64,000 bases of DNA from Ardenticatenaceae bacterium (GTDB lineage: Bacteria > Chloroflexota > Anaerolineae > Promineifilales > Promineifilaceae). The DNA lies in the NCBI GenBank assembly GCA_020634565.1, contig JACKBN010000001.1, positions 310,001 to 374,000 of the forward strand. The letters run 5' to 3'. The notes below the pieces were generated by a model, which saw nothing but the letters and a program-made list of their open reading frames with translations, was not told the origin of the DNA and did no database searches. Both the position numbers and the translations under genes were made by a program. Shown here piece by piece: positions 23,864 to 32,622 of the stretch (positions are counted from its first letter, which is position 1; the number at the start of each line of letters is the position of its first letter).

Positions 23864-25352
23864 AGTGATTCGTGACCTCTCAGATACCAGCAGTTACTGG
23901 GCCGCAGTTTGGACGATGTGCGCCATGCCGGATGTACACGTCATTTGTGATGCGCCGATTGGCTGTTTTAACTTGGTGGCAACGGCCGTTCCCGACTACA
24001 CCGACGCCATTCCCCACATCGAAAACATCACCCCGTCGATCATCACCGAAAACGAGGTAGGCGGCAGCGGCACCGGCCCAGCCGTGCAGCTAACCTACGA
24101 AAATCTGCGCGACACAGGTGTGCTGGAAGGCAAAAAGCTCATTGTGGTTTCCACCGCCGAGAGCGAAATGATCGGCTCAGACCTGTCTGATCTGGTCACC
24201 AAGCTCCAGCCTGGTACGACCTTCTTCCACAGCGAATCCTTGTCCGATGACGAGTGGCTGGGGCGCGACCGCGTGCTGCAATGGCTCTGGGAAAACTACG
24301 GGCAGGACGCCGCCAAGGACATCGAGGTTGAGCCGGGACTGGTGAACATCATCGGGCCAACCTACGGCTGCTTCAACGCCCCGTCCGATCTGCACGAAAT
24401 CAAGCGCACGATTGAAGGCGCCGGCGGCCGACTCAACCTGGTCTTCCCTTACGAAGCCACCCTGGAACAGATTGCCCAACTGGCCAAGGCGCAAGTAAAC
24501 GTGGTGCTCTACAAAGAGTTTGGCCACACTTTGGCTGATTCACTGGGACAACCCTGGCTGCACGCCCCGATGGGCATGCAGGGTACTACCCAGTTTGTAC
24601 AAAAGCTCGGCGAACTGCTGGGCACGCAGGACAAAGCCCAGGCATTCATCCAGCAAGAGAAGAAAACCACGCTCTCTGCCATTTGGGATTTGTGGAAAGG
24701 GCCGCAGAGTGACTGGTTCCCCACTACCAACATCGGTATTGTGGCTTGTGGCACGTATGTAGAAGGATTTACTGCCTTCCTGGGTGATGAGTTGGGGATG
24801 CCGGTTGCGTTTGCGAGTGCACGGCCGTTGCGCCCCGGCGACCCGGACAACGAAGGGGTGCGCCAAATTTTGCACAGCAACCCACCCGCCTTCGTCTTTG
24901 GCTCAATTAACGAGAAAATCTATCTGAGCGAAGCCGGAGCCAGATTTACGAACTTTGTCCCGGCCGCATTTCCCGGCCCAATTGTGCGCCGCGCGGTGGG
25001 GACGCCATTCATGGGCTATCGTGGCGCAGTCTACCTGCTGCAAGAGATCGTTAATCGGCTCTACGAAGTGCTGTTCAACTTCTTGCCCGTAGACAGCGCC
25101 TACAGCAAAGGCCCACGTCCTGGTGCGACCAACGGTGCGTCAAAACCAGCAGGCAACAAGCCCGGCAACTTACCCTGGGAACCAGAAGCCAAAGAAGCTC
25201 TGGATGCCGCCCTGGAGCAGTTACCATTCCTGCCACGCATCTCCGCCAGCCGAGAAATCCAGATGCAGGCAGAGCAGGCAGCTCATGAAGCCGGACTAGA
25301 CAAAGTAACGGCCGAATTAGTTCAGACGGTGCTTGCCGCCAGAAAAAATTAA
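23856..25352 (+). CDS. bchZ: Chlorophyllide a reductase subunit Z
   Basis: A 498-aa NifK-like partner of BchY. The start at 23856 (MPKVIRDLSDT) follows AAGGGGAG and overlaps the bchY stop; an upstream ATG at 23838 lacks such a site. Recognisable parts are CDAPIGCFNLVATAVPDY, NEVGGSGTGPAVQLTYENL, GPTYGCFNAPSDLHEIKR and MGYRGAVYLLQEIVNRLYE. A Gly/Pro/Asn linker near residue 425 leads to a C-terminal PCP_red-type domain (WEPEAKEALDAALEQLPF), as in BchB and BchZ. The next gene follows after 10 bp. Confidence 0.95.
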   Translation: MPKVIRDLSDTSSYWAAVWTMCAMPDVHVICDAPIGCFNLVATAVPDYTDAIPHIENITPSIITENEVGGSGTGPAVQLTYENLRDTGVLEGKKLIVVSTAESEMIGSDLSDLVTKLQPGTTFFHSESLSDDEWLGRDRVLQWLWENYGQDAAKDIEVEPGLVNIIGPTYGCFNAPSDLHEIKRTIEGAGGRLNLVFPYEATLEQIAQLAKAQVNVVLYKEFGHTLADSLGQPWLHAPMGMQGTTQFVQKLGELLGTQDKAQAFIQQEKKTTLSAIWDLWKGPQSDWFPTTNIGIVACGTYVEGFTAFLGDELGMPVAFASARPLRPGDPDNEGVRQILHSNPPAFVFGSINEKIYLSEAGARFTNFVPAAFPGPIVRRAVGTPFMGYRGAVYLLQEIVNRLYEVLFNFLPVDSAYSKGPRPGATNGASKPAGNKPGNLPWEPEAKEALDAALEQLPFLPRISASREIQMQAEQAAHEAGLDKVTAELVQTVLAARKN

Positions 25353-25362
25353 GAGAAATCGT

Positions 25363-26805
25363 ATGGTTAATATCTTCAAACCTATCAGCTTTCTAGTAAA
25401 TATTCTGGGACTTCCTTTCCAACCCTTGGTTAGATGGGTACGTCAACGGCCACGGCTACTCTTTTGGCTGGGCGTGATGCGCCTGGGCCTATTTCAACTA
25501 GGCATCGGCCTGTCGCTGGCGCCCATAACCGGCACGCTTAACCGCGTTTTGATTGATGAACTGAGCATCTCGGCAGCGGCCGTGGCCCTGCTGATCTCCA
25601 TGCACTATTTTGTCTCACCCGTGCGAGCCGTCATTGGCTACCGTTCGGACAAGTCACGCTCGATGGGCAAATGGCGTACGCCTTACATTGTTCTGGGCGT
25701 AATGCTCACCTACGGCGGGTTGGCCCTGGCTCCCTTTGCCCTTATCTTGCTGGGTGGGGATGGCTCCATACCTTTCTGGCTGGCCCTCATCATCTGCATT
25801 GGCATTTTTGTGGGCTATGGCTCTGGCGTGAGCATTGTGGAGACAGTTTATCTGGCGCTGGTCAGCGACATTACACCTAAAGAAGATCGGGGCAAAGTGC
25901 TCTCCGCCCTTTGGATGATGCTTGTTATTGGTACGGTGCTCAGCGCCGTTATTGTCAGCGGCTTGCTTGTCGATTATTCACATATGCTGCTGATTAAGGT
26001 GATGCAAGGTTCCGCTATTGCCTTTGTGCTGCTGACCGTACTTGCCCTCTGGCAGCAGGAAGAGCTAAATCCAGACGGCAGCATCAAGTCCGATCTGGAA
26101 ACAGTGCGCATTCGTCTCAGCCTGTGGGAATCGATTCAACTGCTGGGCAAAGAACGAGTGCTCAAAGGATTATTCGTGGTCATCTTTATTGCCACAATGG
26201 CCTTTGCCACCCATGATGTTTTGCTTGAGCCCTATGGGGGGCAGGTGCTAAACATGAGCGTCTCCGCCACGATGCAGCTTACGGCTTTGTGGGGGCTGGC
26301 CACTATTGTTGGCGTATCGTTGGCTGCCTATTTTCTCTGGCGCAAAAAAGCGCCGGTGCTGCTCATTGCGGCTGGCTGTGCGGTGGGCTTGGGTGGCTTT
26401 GCCGTCATTAGCTACGCCAGCGATGCCACTTTGGTCGCACCATTCCGCGTTGGCGTTGTGCTGATTAGCATTGGGCGCGGCTTGTTCCTGGTAGGCAGCA
26501 TCATCCTGGTCATGTCTCTGACAGATGTCAGCCATGCCGGTCTGTTTTTAGGTATTTGGGGTATTGTGCAGGCTATGGCTCAGGGATTGGGCACAATTGG
26601 CGGTGGCATTATTCGAGATCTGGCGCAATACCAAACAGGCAGCGTCGTGTTGGGATACACCATCGTGTATATCGGCTCGTTGCTGCTGTTATTAACTGTC
26701 ATTCTCATTCTCGCCTTTAGTTTAGGTAAACAACTGCGCGTGAGTGAAATAAAAATGCCATGGTCTGGCGTGGAAGAAATTCCAGCCGATCAATTAGCCT
26801 TTTAA
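25363..26805 (+). CDS. BCD/PucC/LhaA-family MFS carrier, second copy
   Basis: A 480-aa membrane protein with about twelve helices, of the same BCD branch as the gene at 7234. Shared features are RLGLFQLGIGLSLAPITGTL, LISMHYFVSPVRAVIGYRSD, KWRTPYIVLG and VYLALVSDITPKEDRGKV. The start at 25363 is 10 bp after bchZ; a start at 25333 would overlap bchZ and has no ribosome site. Family members help assemble antenna complexes, probably by handling BChl. Its sequence differs clearly from the first copy, so the two are old paralogs rather than a recent duplication. Confidence 0.9.
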   Translation: MVNIFKPISFLVNILGLPFQPLVRWVRQRPRLLFWLGVMRLGLFQLGIGLSLAPITGTLNRVLIDELSISAAAVALLISMHYFVSPVRAVIGYRSDKSRSMGKWRTPYIVLGVMLTYGGLALAPFALILLGGDGSIPFWLALIICIGIFVGYGSGVSIVETVYLALVSDITPKEDRGKVLSALWMMLVIGTVLSAVIVSGLLVDYSHMLLIKVMQGSAIAFVLLTVLALWQQEELNPDGSIKSDLETVRIRLSLWESIQLLGKERVLKGLFVVIFIATMAFATHDVLLEPYGGQVLNMSVSATMQLTALWGLATIVGVSLAAYFLWRKKAPVLLIAAGCAVGLGGFAVISYASDATLVAPFRVGVVLISIGRGLFLVGSIILVMSLTDVSHAGLFLGIWGIVQAMAQGLGTIGGGIIRDLAQYQTGSVVLGYTIVYIGSLLLLLTVILILAFSLGKQLRVSEIKMPWSGVEEIPADQLAF

Positions 26806-26835
26806 TTAACCTTTCTTTGAACGATGGAGGGAAAG

Positions 26836-27330
26836 ATGTCTGGCAAGTTTCGTGTTTTTCTTTTGGTAATCTCAGCTTTGGTCGTTTTTGCTTTAACGGG
26901 GTGTGGTGGCGCTTTTATAGAAAATGAAACCATGCCAGTTTCTGCGGAAACAGTCGCAGTTGAAATGCAGTATGTAGATGGTGCCGAAGTTGGGCCGCTT
27001 TATAATGTTGAAGTGGCTGTACCTGCTGATTGGGTGGGCAATTTTGAAACCAGAAATTTGGGTAATAGATTGTATTTTGAATACGTCCCGGATTCTGGTG
27101 AACCGACCGAGATTTTCTTTATTGAAGCGCTTTCATCCTCGCAGTACTGGGAGCAAAATGGCGCGCATCCGGGCAGTTACACCAATATCGTGAATCGGGG
27201 CGATACGTTCTTTATCTATTATCTACCAATTGATGCTTACTATTCTGGTTTGCCGGAAGCAGAGTTTGCAAGCTTTGCGGAAGCCGTGCCGAATATTGTG
27301 GCATCTTTTAATGCAAGGGCGGCCAATTAG
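26836..27330 (+). CDS. Uncharacterised lipoprotein in the bch operon
   Basis: A 164-aa predicted lipoprotein starting at ATG 26836 after GGAGGGAAAG. The signal peptide ends in lipobox ALTGCGG (Cys about 24). The mature part has no motif I recognise, though VEVAVPADWVGNFETRNLGN and FFIEALSSSQYW suggest a compact beta-rich domain like those that follow a PsbP or photosystem-type pattern. It lies between the BCD carrier and the 47-aa gene before bchI, in the same direction with short gaps. It should act on the outer face of the membrane, where the reaction-centre cytochrome sits. Confidence 0.78.
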   Translation: MSGKFRVFLLVISALVVFALTGCGGAFIENETMPVSAETVAVEMQYVDGAEVGPLYNVEVAVPADWVGNFETRNLGNRLYFEYVPDSGEPTEIFFIEALSSSQYWEQNGAHPGSYTNIVNRGDTFFIYYLPIDAYYSGLPEAEFASFAEAVPNIVASFNARAAN

Positions 27331-27363
27331 CGCCCATTCGCAAACACTATAGGGAGGTTAAAA

Positions 27364-27507
27364 ATGTTTCCTGATGTTTGGGACCAATGGTCATTACGTT
27401 TAATTGTTACATTGTTGTTGATGCTGGGTGGTTTCTTGCCGCTGCTTTACAGTGTTAAAGAAACCTATTTTGCCAAGGATAAACAGTCCAAAGACAAGCA
27501 TGAATAA
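27364..27507 (+). CDS. 47-aa single-helix membrane peptide overlapping bchI
   Basis: A short gene with a strong AGGGAGG site 8 bases before the ATG. The peptide starts MFPDVWDQWSLRLIVTLLLM, continues with a hydrophobic helix (residues about 11-29) and ends in a Lys/Asp-rich tail (AKDKQSKDKHE). The stop lies 8 bases inside bchI, so bchI translation probably depends on it. It is too short for many gene callers. The topology (one helix, charged tail) resembles small photosystem accessory or antenna-like peptides but there is no BChl-binding His in the helix. Function unknown. Confidence 0.75.
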   Translation: MFPDVWDQWSLRLIVTLLLMLGGFLPLLYSVKETYFAKDKQSKDKHE

Positions 27508-28636
27508 CAACGGTCACGGTATATCGTTGAAACGCTTTTTCAATCGTCAGCTTCATACTGAAGATGAGCCTGAAACCCCGCTGCCTTCTGCGGAAGCAGC
27601 GGGGCGTAAGCAAGAGAAGCCAGCTTTTCCGTTTACGGCCGTTGTTGGCCAAGAAGAGCTGAAACTTGCACTTCAGCTGTGTGTGATTGACCCCACCATC
27701 GGTGGCGTGTTGGTCATGGGGCACCGGGGCACGGCTAAAAGTACGGCCGTTCGCTCCTTAGCTGCCCTGTTACCAAGATTGGATCGGGTGGCCAACTGCC
27801 CCTACAACTGCGATCCAGAGGCCCCGTCGCCGCTGTGTCCGCATTGTGGCGGTGGCGGAACGGCCGTTACCCACAAACTCACCGATCTCGTGCCCGTGGT
27901 GGATTTACCTCTGGGGGCCACGGAAGATCGCGTGGCGGGATCGTTGGACGTCGAGCGCGCCCTGGTAGAAGGCGTTCAGGCTTTTGCCCCTGGGCTGCTG
28001 GCGCGTGCCAACCGGGGGTTCTTATATATCGATGAGGTGAACTTACTAGAGGATCACCTCGTCGATTTATTGCTGGACGTGGCCGCCAGCGGCGTGAATT
28101 TGGTTGAGCGTGAAGGCATCAGCATCAAGCATCCGGCCAAATTTGTGCTGGTGGGCAGCGGCAACCCGGAAGAAGGAGATTTGCGGCCGCAGTTGCTGGA
28201 TCGCTTTGGCCTGCACGCACGCATCACCACCATCGTGGACATCGAGCCACGGGTGGAAATTGTGCGCCGCCGCCGCGCTTACGATGCCGATCCAGAAGCG
28301 TTTGCTGCAGAATGGGAGCCAGAGCAGGAAAAACTGCGCCATCAACTGCTGCAAGCGCAGCAAAATCATGCCAAAGTCGATTTGACAGATGATACAATTG
28401 CGGCGGCGGCGGGTTTGTGTGTGGCCCTGGAAGTAGATGGACATCGGGGCGAGTTGACATTATGTCGAGCTGCGGTGGCGTTAGCGGCTTTGAACGGCCG
28501 TACCCACACCACCCCGCAAGATGTCGCCCAAATCGCTACGCTGGCCTTGCTGCACCGCCTGCGTAAAGACCCATTAGAGAACGTCGGCGATGACATTCGC
28601 ATTCGCCGCGCCGTCACTGAACTGATCGCAGACTAG
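27500..28636 (+). CDS. bchI: Magnesium chelatase ATPase subunit I
   Basis: A 378-aa AAA+ ATPase that, with BchD, powers insertion of Mg2+ into protoporphyrin IX by BchH. It has Walker A GHRGTAKSTAV, a Zn-like Cys cluster region (NCPYNCDPEAPSPLCPHCGG) typical of BchI/ChlI, Walker B GFLYIDEVNLLEDHLVD and sensor region VLVGSGNPEEGDLRPQLLDR. The start at 27500 (MNNNGHG) overlaps the stop of the 47-aa gene; a start at 27428 would overlap it much more. bchH follows 50 bp later. Three ACGGCCGT palindromes lie within 230 bp of this gene. Confidence 0.95.
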   Translation: MNNNGHGISLKRFFNRQLHTEDEPETPLPSAEAAGRKQEKPAFPFTAVVGQEELKLALQLCVIDPTIGGVLVMGHRGTAKSTAVRSLAALLPRLDRVANCPYNCDPEAPSPLCPHCGGGGTAVTHKLTDLVPVVDLPLGATEDRVAGSLDVERALVEGVQAFAPGLLARANRGFLYIDEVNLLEDHLVDLLLDVAASGVNLVEREGISIKHPAKFVLVGSGNPEEGDLRPQLLDRFGLHARITTIVDIEPRVEIVRRRRAYDADPEAFAAEWEPEQEKLRHQLLQAQQNHAKVDLTDDTIAAAAGLCVALEVDGHRGELTLCRAAVALAALNGRTHTTPQDVAQIATLALLHRLRKDPLENVGDDIRIRRAVTELIAD

Positions 28637-28686
28637 CTGTTACTTGAAGAAGGCACCGCGCGCCCGCCGGTGGGAAGGAGAGACAA

Positions 28687-31600
28687 ATGAGAGCGTTGCA
28701 CTTTGTTTACATAACAATGGATGGCTTGCATAACGCTGCTCTACGAGAAGCCGCCACGATGCTGCACCAGGAGCACGGCGTACAGATGAATCTGCACCTG
28801 TACCAAACCTCCGCCATGCGCTCGCCCGATGATTGGGCGCGGCTGGAGCGGGATGTGCAGCAGGCAGACTTCATCTTTGGCTGCATGATTTTTGGGGAGG
28901 AACACGTACGGCCGTTGCAAACCCTCCTCCAATCTGTGGAAACGCCTACCTGCATGATCACCAGCAATCCGGCCCTCATCTACTGCACCCGGCTGGGCAA
29001 GTTTGTCCTCAGCCAGCCCAAAGATGAAGAGCCAGGTTTGATTAGCCGCTGGATGCAGAAACTACGGCCGAAAAAGAACGGCCGTTCCGAAGGCCACCGC
29101 CAAACCGCCCTCCTCAAAAATCTCACCAAACTGATGAAATACGTGCCCGGCAAAGTGCGCGATCTGCACACCTTCATCGCCATGCACGATTACTGGCTGC
29201 ACAGCTCTCCGGAAAACCTGATGCGCATGATGGTCCTGCTTATCGACCGCTACGTGCCCGATTTTGCCGGGCAGCTGCCCGTGTTGGACGCCATCGCCTA
29301 TCCCGATGCCGCCATTTACCATCCGGACGCCCCCGAACCATTCCCCGACATCGCCAGCTACCAGAAGTGGCGCAAGGAACAGGGCATGCCCGTCGCGGGC
29401 CACTTTGTCGGTGCGCCCAACGGCAACGGTGCCTGGAAAGGCGCTGTCGGCGTACTCACGATGCGGGCCATCATTTTGACGGGCAACACCGCCCACATCG
29501 ACACCATTATTCGCAAAATTGAATCGCAAGGCATCGAAGCCCGCGCCGCCTACAGCTCGCTCATGGATTTCCGCCCCAGCATCGACCAATATTTTGCCGC
29601 CGAAGGCGAAGGCAAAACGACCGTGCCTAACTCTGATTTGCCGCCGGTCGATTTGCTGGTCAACACGATTGGCTTTCCACTCGTCGGTGGCCCCGCTGGC
29701 GCACGTCCTGAAGAAGCGATCCAGAAGCTGGATGAGCTAAATGTCGGTTATTTCGACATGGTGCCGCTTTCCTTCCAGCGCATTGAGGATTGGCAGAAGG
29801 ATGAGATTGGCCTGACGCCGATGCAGGTGGCCATGAACATCGCCCTGCCCGAGCTGGATGGCATTGCCGAACCCGTCATCTTTGGCGGGCCGACGATGAC
29901 GCAAGAGAAGTTCATCGCCAACGAGCAGGAGCTGGAGATGGCCGCCAAGCGCATTGCCAAGCGGGTGCGCCTGCGCCACAAAGCCAACGCCGACAAACGG
30001 ATCGCCGTCGTCCTGTTCAACTTCCCGCCGAATTTAGGCAATGCCGGAACGGCCGCTTTCCTCGACGTCTTCGAAAGTGTCACCACCCTGCTCAAAGAGA
30101 TGCAGGCCGCTGGTTACACTGTCGAACTGCCGGAAAGCGCCGAAGCGCTGCGCAAGCAAGTTGTAGAAGGCAACGCCATGCGCTACGGTACCGATGGCAA
30201 CGTCGCTGCCCAGCTGCCGCTCAACGAATACCGCGACCGCTTCCCCTGGTACACTGAAATTGAAAAATATTGGGGATATGCGCCGGGTGAACTGCTGACA
30301 GACGGCCGTAATTTCCACATTCTCGGCGCGGAGTTTGGCAACGTCTTTATTGGCATCCAGCCCAGCTTTGGCTACGAGCGTGACCCCATGCGCCTGCTGA
30401 TGGGCAAAGATGCCTCACCCCACCACGGTTTTGCCGCCTTCTACACCTGGCTCGACCAAATTTACGATGCCGATGCAGTTGTTCACTTCGGCACGCACGG
30501 CGCGCTGGAATTTATGCCCGGCAAACAAACCGGCGTCAGCGCCCAATGCTGGCCGCCGCGACTGCTTGGCAGTTTGCCCAACTTCTACTACTACTGCGTC
30601 AACAACCCCAGCGAAGGCTCGATTGCCAAACGGCGCGGCGCCGCCACACTGGTCAGCTACATGGTGCCGCCGCTGCAACAGGCGGGCCTTTACAAAGGGC
30701 TGCGCCGCCTCAAGGACAGCCTCGATAACTACCACAGTCGCCCCGACGCCGAACTGCTCACCGACATCCGCACCCAGGCAGACAAGCTGGGCATTGTCGT
30801 CAACGGCGTCTACGCGCAGGCCAACGGACTGACCAACGGCGTAAACGGACACACAAATGGCTCGGCCAATGGCCACACCAACAGTCACTTATCCGACAGC
30901 GCCTATGTCGCGGCGCTGGGCCACGAACTCATCCAGGTGGAGCACCGCATGATTCCCCTGGGGCTGCACGTCTTGGGACGCGCCCCGGTGGATGCCGAAC
31001 TGATCGACATGCTGGCGCTGGTGGTCGCTTTTAACCCCACGAAACATCCCAAGCGGGACGAAAAGTTGCCCACGCTGCCGGTGCTCATCGCCCGCGGCCT
31101 GGGCTGGGATTTCGAGCAGCTCCAGCAGTCGCTCAAGATTGACACCCAATCGCAGGAACGTTGGGACCAGATCGAAAACATTTTGCATGAAACGATGCGT
31201 TTGTTCGTGGAAGCGCCGCGCCAGCCGGAGTTGGACGTGCGCGAAGTGGAGACCTATCTCCAAGAAACGGCGCGCATTCCCAAAGGGCTGCTGGCCAATC
31301 TTTGGCCCTGGCTGGATGATTTGCTTAGTCGAATCGTCCATGATGAAGAGGTGGCCGGGATGCTGCGCAGCCTGGACGGCGGCTACGTGCTGCCCTCCCC
31401 CGGCAACGACGTGATGCGCAACGACAAAATTGTGCCCACCGGCCGCAACATCCACGCCCTGGATCCGTTCCGCGTGCCCTCGCCGCTGGCGGTGGCCAAC
31501 GGCAAAAAGCTGGTGGAGCAAATGCTGGAGCGGCTCACGGCCGAATCCGGCCAGCTCCCCGAAACGGTGGCGATGGTGCTCTGGGGCACCGACAACCTGA

Positions 31601-32622
31601 AGAGCGACGGCGAAGGCATCGCTCAATGCTTTGAACTGCTCGGCGCGCGTCCCATCGAGGATGAACTGGGCAACATCGCCGACGTGGCGCTTATCCCATT
31701 GGAAGAGATGTCCCGCCCGCGTATCGACGTCATCATGACGCTCAGCGGTATCTTCCGCGACATTTTCCACCATCAGGCGGGTCTGCTGGACAAAGCGGTG
31801 CGCCTCGCTGCCGAAGCGGACGAACCGCTACAGCAAAACTTCGTGCGCAAGCACACGCTGGCTCACGCCGCTGAATTGGGCGTGGATATGTCCGAAGCGG
31901 CTTGCCGCGTCTTTTCCAATGCGCCGGGTTCATACGGGGCCAACGTGAACCATCTGGTGGAAAGCAGCACCTGGGACGATGACGACCAGCTCAGCGACAC
32001 GTTCCTTTCGCGCAAATCGTACGCCTTTACGCCGAGTGGCGAATGGCGCGGCGCGCGGCAGGTGATGGAGCGCAGTCTGGCCACGGTAGACGCCACCTTC
32101 CAAAACATTGACAGTTTTGAGCTGGGCATCAGCGATGTCGATCATTATTATGAGTATCTTGGCGGGGTGGCGAAGAGTGTGGAGAAGTTGCGGGGGAAAC
32201 GGCCGTCTGTCATGGTAGCTGACGCGATTGCCATGGATGACCGCCTCTCCTCCCTGGAGCAGATGGTCCGCCTGGAATCCCGCGCCAAGCTGTTGAACCC
32301 TAAATGGCACGATTCCATGCTCAACCACGGCTACGAAGGCGTACGCGAAATCGAAATTCGCGTCAGCAACACTTACGGCTGGAGCGCCACCGCCGACGCC
32401 GTGGAAGGCTGGGTCTACGACGACATTGCCGAGACTTTCTTGCTGGATGAGGAGATGCGGGCGCGGATGGCCAAGGCGAATGCCCACGCCACAGCAGGCA
32501 TCGCTCGCCGCCTGTTGGAAGCGGAAGCCCGCGGTTTCTGGGACGCCAGCGACGAGATGATCGAAGAATTACGCGAGATTTATGGGAATCTGGAAGACCA
32601 GCTTGAAGGCATTTACGCTTAA
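28687..32622 (+). CDS. bchH: Magnesium chelatase subunit H
   Basis: A 1311-aa porphyrin-binding catalytic subunit of Mg chelatase. AAGGAGAGA precedes the ATG. Recognisable segments include the N-terminal CobN/BchH domain (HFVYITMDGLHNAALREA), VVLFNFPPNLGNAGTAAFLD, VHFGTHGALEFMPGKQTGVS, GSYGANVNHLVE, and the C-terminal LNPKWHDSMLNHGYEGVREI. Around residues 715-742 an Asn/Gly/Thr/His-rich low-complexity insert (repeats of NGHTNG type) sits where other BchH have a short linker. Some Chloroflexota carry several bchH-like genes; only this one is visible. Its end overlaps the possible start of the thioredoxin-like gene by 41 bases. Confidence 0.95.
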   Translation: MRALHFVYITMDGLHNAALREAATMLHQEHGVQMNLHLYQTSAMRSPDDWARLERDVQQADFIFGCMIFGEEHVRPLQTLLQSVETPTCMITSNPALIYCTRLGKFVLSQPKDEEPGLISRWMQKLRPKKNGRSEGHRQTALLKNLTKLMKYVPGKVRDLHTFIAMHDYWLHSSPENLMRMMVLLIDRYVPDFAGQLPVLDAIAYPDAAIYHPDAPEPFPDIASYQKWRKEQGMPVAGHFVGAPNGNGAWKGAVGVLTMRAIILTGNTAHIDTIIRKIESQGIEARAAYSSLMDFRPSIDQYFAAEGEGKTTVPNSDLPPVDLLVNTIGFPLVGGPAGARPEEAIQKLDELNVGYFDMVPLSFQRIEDWQKDEIGLTPMQVAMNIALPELDGIAEPVIFGGPTMTQEKFIANEQELEMAAKRIAKRVRLRHKANADKRIAVVLFNFPPNLGNAGTAAFLDVFESVTTLLKEMQAAGYTVELPESAEALRKQVVEGNAMRYGTDGNVAAQLPLNEYRDRFPWYTEIEKYWGYAPGELLTDGRNFHILGAEFGNVFIGIQPSFGYERDPMRLLMGKDASPHHGFAAFYTWLDQIYDADAVVHFGTHGALEFMPGKQTGVSAQCWPPRLLGSLPNFYYYCVNNPSEGSIAKRRGAATLVSYMVPPLQQAGLYKGLRRLKDSLDNYHSRPDAELLTDIRTQADKLGIVVNGVYAQANGLTNGVNGHTNGSANGHTNSHLSDSAYVAALGHELIQVEHRMIPLGLHVLGRAPVDAELIDMLALVVAFNPTKHPKRDEKLPTLPVLIARGLGWDFEQLQQSLKIDTQSQERWDQIENILHETMRLFVEAPRQPELDVREVETYLQETARIPKGLLANLWPWLDDLLSRIVHDEEVAGMLRSLDGGYVLPSPGNDVMRNDKIVPTGRNIHALDPFRVPSPLAVANGKKLVEQMLERLTAESGQLPETVAMVLWGTDNLKSDGEGIAQCFELLGARPIEDELGNIADVALIPLEEMSRPRIDVIMTLSGIFRDIFHHQAGLLDKAVRLAAEADEPLQQNFVRKHTLAHAAELGVDMSEAACRVFSNAPGSYGANVNHLVESSTWDDDDQLSDTFLSRKSYAFTPSGEWRGARQVMERSLATVDATFQNIDSFELGISDVDHYYEYLGGVAKSVEKLRGKRPSVMVADAIAMDDRLSSLEQMVRLESRAKLLNPKWHDSMLNHGYEGVREIEIRVSNTYGWSATADAVEGWVYDDIAETFLLDEEMRARMAKANAHATAGIARRLLEAEARGFWDASDEMIEELREIYGNLEDQLEGIYA

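Noticed and set aside
30889..31773. A 294-codon open frame antisense to bchH
   Set aside because: GC-rich codon bias of bchH leaves the opposite strand open; composition is His/Gln/Val-rich and no motif is present.
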